Assembly (NCBI GenBank): GCA_964035795.1
Contig: OZ038321.1
Span: 10,482,324-10,546,323 of the forward strand
Direction: 5' to 3'
DNA: 64,000 nt
DNA from: Pterobdella sp. o SKG-2022
Taxonomy: Eukaryota; Annelida; Clitellata; Hirudinida; Piscicolidae
The notes under the pieces: model-generated
Seen by the model: the letters and a program-made list of their open reading frames with translations, nothing else
Databases searched by the model: none
Told to the model about the DNA's origin: nothing
Shown here: one piece after another, positions 46,301-55,300 of the stretch
How positions within the stretch are numbered: the first letter of the stretch is position 1
Layout: the number at the start of each line of letters is the position of its first letter
Translations under genes and position numbers: made by a program

Positions 46301-49300
46301 ATTTTGACGTTTTTTAAAGATTTCCTTCAAAATGTATCATCAAAAAAATACAATTTGCATCGAACATTGTTTTTTTGACATTGTGGAGTTTTTAACGATT
46401 CTGGTAAGTGCTCTTTAAAACTATTCTCGTCTCAAGTCAGGAGTTCTTGGTGTCACTATATGCACCTAATTTGAGGCCTCTTCAAAGCATTAAATAATTA
46501 ATTTTTGTAATTTTTTTATACTATTTATTCAAACTTATTTCAGTTAAATTTTTTATATTGTGAGTGACTAAAACTACTTTTTCATATGAATAATTTTTTA
46601 ATAAGAGGAACCTAATAATAATTTTATAAATGTGTGAAAACAGGAAATAATTTTAATTTTTTAGAGACGTCGTATGTTCTTTTGTAAACTTGAGTTTCAT
46701 ACAGTAAAAATTTCAGATTATGAGGATTTAGAAGAACACGTAGAGAAAAATTTACTAAGCTAAAATTTTCAACAAGTTAAACCTTGTCATAATTCATTAG
46801 GCTAATGAATTTTACTTGTTGAAAATTTAAGCTCAATTTTACTTGTTCTTCTAAATCCTCATATTCTGAAGTTTTTACTGTAGGAAATAATCTTCAATTT
46901 TTTAGTCCAAATTAGTTTTTCAGAGACATCGTTTGTAATCTTGAATTTTACCAGTAAAACTTCAAACTATGAGGATTTATAAGAACACGTAGAGAAAATT
47001 TTTGTTTAACTAAAATTTTCAACAAGTAAAAAACTTGTCATAATTCATTAGCAAAAAGAAAAGTAAAGAATTTAAAGGGAAAAACCATAGATGTGAAAAT
47101 TTTTTTGAAAGTTGTTAATGATGTAATTATGTTATATTGTTCTAATTCATGGGATCTATTTTAAATCATTTATGAATGGTACAATTATTGTTTGATGTTA
47201 TAGTCTGGAGTTAAACTTCTGCTCTCCTTTTGTATCATTTGCATTCTTTTTAATAGTGGGTCTCAGGCTTTGGTATTGACGTAACATTGTGGGTCGTTAT
47301 AGACACTGATTATTGTATTATGTTTTTTTATTTCTAAGCTTTCACGAACCAGAAAGTTTTTTTGTAAAATATTTTTATTTTTTTGGGAAAAAGTTGCGAT
47401 TATCTCTGCTTTGTCCCAGTTTATTTGGTCGTTATTATATTGGCGGACATGCTTTAATATTCTTGAAAATTTTAGCTAAATAAAAATTTTCTCTACGTGT
47501 TCTCATAAATGCCCATAGTCTAAATCAAATTTATATTAATAACAAAAATTTGGTATTACAAAAAAAGTGAATGTTCAGAAGTCTATGTAAGTTAAACGGT
47601 TCAAATTTTGACGTCACACCAGAAATAAAGCGTGCATAGCCTGGATATGAAAATTTGACAAGTTTTGGCTGTTGCTTTAGATAAAAATAAAAACTTTTAT
47701 GCTGAAAAACAACCTCCATTTGCACAAAAAATCACAAAGATCGCAAAATTCAAATTTTTTATCCATTGGAATCAAATCAATTACGAGTAGTTTTATAATG
47801 GCATTAACTTCACGAGTTTCACTGAGTATTACGAACTATGAATGCAAAATAACTAAATGCAATGTAATTTAAGTTTTCATAGACATGACTTTGTGACAAG
47901 AATAATGCAAGTAAAATAAATCAATACAAAAAACTAAGCTCATATGAAAGAAAGGTCTGTTGTTGGAAACAAAAAAACCACATTAAAATAAATCAATGAA
48001 TCAATTTGTAAAGCACCAAGGCAAGCAACTGAGGCATAATATGAGATTAAACAAGATGGTAATGACTAAAATAAGCATTATTAAATTTATTATTTTTGTT
48101 AATCCAATTAGATTATACTGCTGTACGTGTCCCAGTAGCTGGGGTTGACACCAGTCGGCCTAGATTATTGATACAACATTAAAGTGATATATAAAAAATA
48201 CCATTTTATTTGGGACAAATTTTTATAGACTACCAGTCCGAGCTAACGTCTAATTTGGAATTATCGAAATCAAGATCCGCCGTTTCCACATTTGGGCAGT
48301 TTGCCTTGCTGTTGTCGACAAAAAGAAATATCATCCGCCAAAACAAATGACAACGATACCAGAATATCAGTTTGACGATACCTGCTACCGGAGTTATAAC
48401 AGAAAAGCAGCCTCGATTCAGAGACGCTATCTTCGGTGCAGTTTAACGTCATGCCCAGGACCAATTTATCAATAGATGTTGAAAATATCCTAAATATGAC
48501 TATCATGGTATAAACAAGATTTGATGGATTTATTGAAAAATTTATATTAGATTATACTGCTGTGGTTATCTCAGTAACAGCAGTCGGCTAATACATTTCC
48601 TTTACTCAATCTGTTGAGTGGATCCACATTTTTCACCCCATAGTATTCCATATCTTTTTCAACGCTACCTAATCAGGATTTTGCTGGCCTACCACAAAAA
48701 TGATCTTCAAAAAGAAGTTCGTGCACGTCTTTGATATACATGTAATAATGTCTCACATGACCATAGCAACAAAGACGACGGCTCTGTAATAGCGTGCTTA
48801 TGTCAGAGTTTTTGAGTTTTGCAAGGATCATTTACCTATCGTTGCGCTGTAGCTTTCGCAAAACAGCAACTTTTGAGGCTCAGTTTTCACTTCCATGCAA
48901 CAATGCTGAACATATACAAGATGGGTATAATTTTCCACGAGATTTCAAGGTGATGTGTTCAGAGGTCAATTTTGACAACAGTTTAAGTTTATCCCAGGCA
49001 ACTGAACATTTGATGGTACCTGTCAACACACAATCTATACCTGCACACAACATATCACCAAGGTGGCAAAGCTTGCATTCCGATAGACTGCTACCTTGTC
49101 GGGTCGGAAGGCTTTCTTATCTCAGTAACTTTGAGAGCTATGCCGGCGAAAGTGTAAACTTCTGGCAGGGGCACCCAACTCGGACAGGTCAAGGGGTAGA
49201 GGTACAACTAAGTGCAGTTTACTGGTTCTCCAGATTAGGGGTTTGAACTAGATAACAACCCGGCTTTGTAAAAAATGTGTTACTTAAACTACAACAACAA

Positions 49301-52300
49301 ATTCTGAAACTAAATGGTCAAAGAAGGGTTCTCTCTAGCAAAGCCTATGACGCGAGCTGGTAAAAGCTTTTGGGCAGCCAGTGTGCCGATAACTTTTTTG
49401 ACCACCAAGCTTAAAACCAGGATAGGAACCTTGAACATCAGAACTTCACATGAAACAGGCAAAACAGCTTAAGTCTGTCGAGAGATGCGAAAATACAATC
49501 TGAAGATTTTAGGCCTAAGTGCGATAAGTTGGATAGGATCAAGAAGAACGCAACTATTGGGTGGAGACACCATCATCCACTCTGGAAAAGATGAAGACCA
49601 ACCTCACACACATGGAGTAGCATTGCTGATGACATTCGAAGCAACACGAGCACTTCTGTCTTGGAAGTTTTTTTCACCAAGGATCTTCACGGCATGCTTC
49701 AACTCAAAGGGCAGAAAAGTTACCATCATCCAGTTCTACGCTCCCACCAATGTGACAGCCGTTGGAAAGAAGGACGAGTTTTACCAACAGATCCAAGCAG
49801 CCAAAGACAAGACACCATAAAAAAGGCATAGATATTTTTATGGGAGACATGAATGCCAAGGTATGTGCCGATAACACAAACAGCAAACAAATTATGGACA
49901 GACATGGTATTGGAGTGCAGAATGAGAAGGGAGGACTTTTTGTAAAGTTCTGCATTTTCAATGATCTGGTCATTAGAGGCACCTCGTTTGTCCACAATAC
50001 CATCTATAAAACCACGTGAATTTCCTCTGACGGCAAGACTAGTTCGACCACACCCCCATCAGTTGCAAGTGGAGACGAAACCTGCATAATGCCAGCGTAA
50101 AGCATGGCGCAGAAGCAGCATCAGATCACTACTTGGTTGTGGCAGTACTCCAAACCAAGTTGAAGGCCTTCAAATATGAAGCTGCAAGACCATTGCATAA
50201 ATTCAACCAGCACATCTTGAAAGTGAAATCCGAAGCAGAAAACTTCGAGCTTGAACTGAAAAACAGGTTCTGTGTGTTTTCCCAACTCCCAGAGATCTCA
50301 GTAAAAGAAGATTGGCACAGCCTTCGAGAAACCTGAACAAAAATTTGCAAAAAAACTAGGAATCACAAAAAGTGGCTTTCAACAGACACCTGGACACTCA
50401 TCGCTGAGAGGAAGCGCCAGAAAGACCAGTACACAAGACCAAGCTGAAAAACACAAACTACTGTATTGGAAGACAACCCGACAAGTAGAACGAAGCGCGA
50501 ATCAAGATAAAATTAACGTTCATCAAGGAACTGACTGCAGAAGCTAAGAGGGCTGCAGGCAAGTGGAACATGAAGCGCCTGTAGGAGATCACCAAGACGT
50601 TTTGGCTAAAACAGAAAATGGGTGCAAGAAGATAAGTGAAGTAAAAGAAAAAGCAAAACTTGGGTTCTACATCCATTGTGGTATTACCAGTAGTAATCTC
50701 TTTGATAGGCCTCTTATCCAAAAGCGGCGTCAAATTGAGACAGCGAGGACATACATAGACATGATCCTTCAGTCAACCAAACAAAACGCTACATCTTTTG
50801 TAAACCCAAAGAGAGCATGTTAAACAAAATATTGAGTTAACGCCGACACCTTTGCGGCGTACGCTACAAGTAAAAGCTACACAATCTCTCAGGTTTTTAG
50901 AACCAAGCGCTTGACTTTGGTTTATTTGGAATTTATCCGCAACCCTTTACTTCAAATTCCAATTTTAATTTTTCAAGTTTGGATTTACAATCGTCTAGCG
51001 ATTCTGAGATCTAAACCAAGTCATCAGCATATAAAAGTTCCCAGAAAACAACCGTTCTAAACTCTCTAGATAACGCTTCTAAAACAAGCTTGAAAATTCG
51101 AGGGCTTCATAGAGATCCCTGATGCACACAAGCATTCGAAACCAAACTTATCGCTGGGTTGATTATTAATGCGTACCCAACTCTGCTCCAATTTACACGC
51201 TCTGAACTACACGGACATCCAACTCTTCAACCCGAGCTTTCTCATTGCCCACCAAATCACTTTGCGTGAGACACGATCATAGGTCTTCTCTAGGTCAAGG
51301 AATACAAAAAAGAGTGATTTTTTGATGGATAGTTATTTTTCCTGCAACTGACGAAAAATAAAAACTGCGTCATTTGCCCTTTTACCAGAAACGAAGACAA
51401 ACTGTATCTCATCAATATCTACCATTTTTCTGATTCTTCGCTCTAGGACGTGCTCAACAAGCTTCATCAAATGATCTGTGAGCTTGAGGCTTCTATAATT
51501 TCCTCGATTTAAAGCATCCTCTTACCTTTGTAGAAGTTTACAATGATGCTATCATGACAATCAGCAGAAATAACACATTTGCGATAACTGATTTGATGAG
51601 GTGGACTCCTACAGGTTCACACGCTTTCAACATTTCGGCCACTGTGCCAGAAGGTCCCGCTGCTTTGCCGCACTTCATTTTTTAAATGGCACCACTGACC
51701 TGTGACATTGTGACAGAAGGAGGTGAGCCAAAGATCGGTGAAACAAAGGAAAGAGACTCGCTAGAACAATCGAACTCAACATTTGATAGCCTTTCATGAT
51801 GTTCAACCCAGGCACTCATTTTTTGGGCATTACTTCGACAGAGTTTACCAGCATCATCCCAGCCACATTTCATCACGGTTACGACTTTCCATTTGCCTGG
51901 CCAAATGATATATTTTTTTAAGACTGGGTGTATTAGCAGAAAATGTACTCCTTTCCGCCTCACTTTTTGCCAACCATATAAGACGCTTAGCAACACGCTT
52001 AGACTCGTTATAAGCTTCTTTAACTATGTTAGCTTCCTCAAATAGCTCCTGAATTTGAAGCTGTTTTAAAGCTTTATAATGGTTTTTTCCCTTCACAGCG
52101 CCATCTACACTACCATTCCACCACCATGTTTGGCGTTTCCACTGGTGGTTCAGAAATGTACCACAAACTTCAGAAAAAGTTTTAAAGAGGCACTTTTTGT
52201 GATGAGCCCATATTTCTTTCACATTTGAAAAATTCAACGTCCTTGTTAACTTAGCGCTCAAAAAAATGGCAAACTCTTTTGCAACTGCTGAATCTCGGAG

Positions 52301-55300
52301 TTTCCAAGTTCGAAGACGATGATTATACTTTTGCTTCATTCTCTTTAATATATTGTGACCAAGCTCACAGACCAAAAGATGTTGCACATCCTTTTCCAGA
52401 AATGGCTTTAACATACTTCACCACACTTTTAAAAGTTTTTCGACAAAGAATAAAGTCAACCTGGGACATGGAACCACCAGAGTCACAAAATGGGACTCTT
52501 CTTGAAACAAGTGGCGACAAAAAAATTTTTTGGCCATTGCGAGTTTTTGAATCCGCTCACCTTTAAAGTTATGAGTGTCATATTCAAAACCATCAGCCTT
52601 CTCACCAGCATGCCCATTCCAGCCACCCACTGGGATAAGAATCTTAGAAGTTGGTATTTTTCAAATAAATTTCTTTAACTCATCATATAACTGTTTTTTC
52701 TTCATTTTAACGACCAACTTTTGAGGCATAGACTGAAACAAAGGTAAACACAGACTTGCCAAGAACAATACGTAGTACTAGGATCCCGTTTGAAACTCGT
52801 TGGACTTCAAAAACATTACATGTTCATTTTTCTTTCAAAAGAAAGCCTACACCATTGAGACCTAACTAATTGCCATACCAATAAAACTTTTATGCTGAGT
52901 TCTTGCATTTTAAAATGCGGGATTGATTTGACTCGGTGCCACCAGTCCATGTTCTTGGATCGCACAGATGCCCACCCTCCTCCGAAACATAGTTTTCACC
53001 GCCTAACTGCCTCTGCTTTTTAAACTACTCTAATTGTCGTTTTTTGAGGCTCACTTAATTAGTCTGAGTCGGACCCTGCTTTCCACACCCGGGACTTAGC
53101 CATGCATGAAGCATTACCAGTACGCTTTTAGGTTTTAGCACTACTTTTAGTTTGTAAATATTTGTTAAAAACCATTTTAGTTGGGACAAAATTTTCATAC
53201 GACTGCCAGTCTAAGTTAATGTTCAACTTGAAATTATCGAAAGCAAAATTCACCGTTTCCACATCTGGGCAGTTTGCCTTGCCGTTGTCAAAAAAGAATG
53301 ATCATCCGCCAAGCCAAATGGCAACGAGACCAGAATATCAAATTGTCGATACCTGCTATCGAAGTCTACTGTTATCCAGATTATAACAGAAAAGTAGCCT
53401 TAAATTGCAGGCTATGAGTTTGGTGCAGTTTATTGTTATGCCCCAGCACTAAGCGGATTAAATATTTTCCGAATCAAAAGCAGTCTTAAATAAATGGGTT
53501 TTCAAAAGTTTTCAAAATTAGTAAGATTATCGCAGTTTTTTGTGGCAGTGAGTTTTAGATCTTGGATATTGAATTTAGAAAGGTATGACTAGATATCTTG
53601 TTGTTTGTGTGTTTGTTTGTTTGTTTGTTAGGAAAAGTGCTTCTGAAGAGCGCAGTGTTTTGTTGATTGAATAATAACACTTTTAGAAATGACATTTGAA
53701 AAACTGAGTTTATTTTATGATTCATGATCGAATCTGTGATAATGATATATAGGCCCGCATAGCTCAGCTGGTAGAGCGTTAGACTAGTTATCTAAAGTAA
53801 CCGGGTTCAATCCCGCGCGGGCCGACAATTATACTCACAAAGAGTAGCGCCCTGAGAATCATCTGTTGAGCTAACGAAACCCCAATGAAAGTCGATCTAA
53901 AATAAAAATATAGATAAGATTCAAAATAAAAATCTTAATCTATCAAATGTTAATTTTAGACAAAATTTGCACAAATAACTATGCATCATCTTCTTTAATG
54001 GCACTTCATGTCACCAAAATTAAAACCAGAGTACTTATCATTTTATTATTTTTTTTGTTAAATTTTAATTAAATGGTAATATTCTTTTCATTTTTCATAG
54101 AAGTTTCATTCAATTTCAGCTTTTATTGCCATCAAAAAAAACCACGTAGTGTTTATTTTTGTAGTTTTTGCTGTTGCATAGGATACAATTGTTGATATTA
54201 ACATCTCATCTTTAATTCATGAGAAATAAAAATCAGAATTTATCCCCAAAGAAAGGCTTGGTAGTTCTTGTATGTTATTGTACTAAATTATTAAATTTCG
54301 AAATAAATTTGCGGAATTACTTTAAATAATAATATTTTGACATTTTCTGCTTAATTATCTAATTTTTAGGTATAAAAATCGACTAATTGAACCGCCATTA
54401 TAACTTATATAGGCCACCTTCTACTGGCGCCAAACACACATCCATTGTGACGTTACCAACAGTAACTTTTTTGATAAGCCTGCTATCCAAAGGTGGCGCC
54501 AAATTGATGCAATGAGGGCATATATAAACATGATTCGACAAATTGATACTCTGGTATCGTTCTCATTTGCTTTGATGGATTAGTTTTGGCATTGGCAAGT
54601 TTAAGAACAGCGGATCTTGAATCAGATAATTTGAAGTTGGACGTTAGTTAGTTATAATAATTTTTATCAAAAATATAGCTTTTTTTTATAAACATGGTTT
54701 TAATAGTATCAATAATTCAGACTGACTCTGTCAACTCCAGTTACCTCAACATACAGCTGTATAAAAGTAAAGACAACAAAGTATTTATTAAATGACACGA
54801 AGCTTTTCGTAAAGCTAGCTTACATATCAATTGATAATGTAAGCTAGCCTTACGAAAAGCTTCATGTCATTTAATAAATACTTTGTTTGTTGTCCTTACT
54901 TTTAGATTCAGGCTATTGTACTTTATACAGCTGTATAATTTAAAAAGATTAATAAAAAACATAGTTATCATTTGGCAGATAAGAAATAATTTTAATCATA
55001 TCAAAAATCGCTATTTTTATTTTGGATGCCATCACATTCGTAATGTGACTTATGTTTTCCTATCGTAATTATAACCTATGAGCTTTTGCTTATTGGCACG
55101 CATGCCAGTAAAATAGAATCCAAATAATTTTTTTCACACTTACCATAACTTCAACTTTCACATCCACCATTAGATAATATCAAAATCTACTCTTTTCATT
55201 ACTGTGGTGATCACATATTACTCTATTTCCTACATCATAAGTCTTTTATCTTCATTGCCTCTGATATATATAAAAACTATTAAGTTCGTAAATACATAAA

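Larger units (their letters stand above)
49060..50820 (+). mobile_element. RTE-type LINE (family J), 5' UTR and endonuclease
   Basis: The 5' part (49060-49420) carries a long conserved-looking UTR (GAGAGCTATGCCGGCG, AAGGGGTAGAGG, TACTGGTTCTCCAGATTAGG, AACAACCCGGCTTTG), as seen at the start of RTE-type elements in other animals. The endonuclease follows from RIGTLNIRTSHETGKTA (about 49415). RT is missing: after about 50340 the frames decay and a family A copy begins at 50860. The element is in sense orientation in NELF-B intron 7. Confidence 0.8.

Noticed and set aside
46695..47525. Hammerhead ribozyme in the inverted repeats near the Penelope-like fragment
   Set aside because: No canonical CTGATGA...GAAA core was found in the arms by eye.
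53752..53826. Functional tRNA-Thr gene
   Set aside because: T stem pairs poorly, spacing before the D arm is off by one, and it is homologous to SINE heads; reported as tRNA-like.
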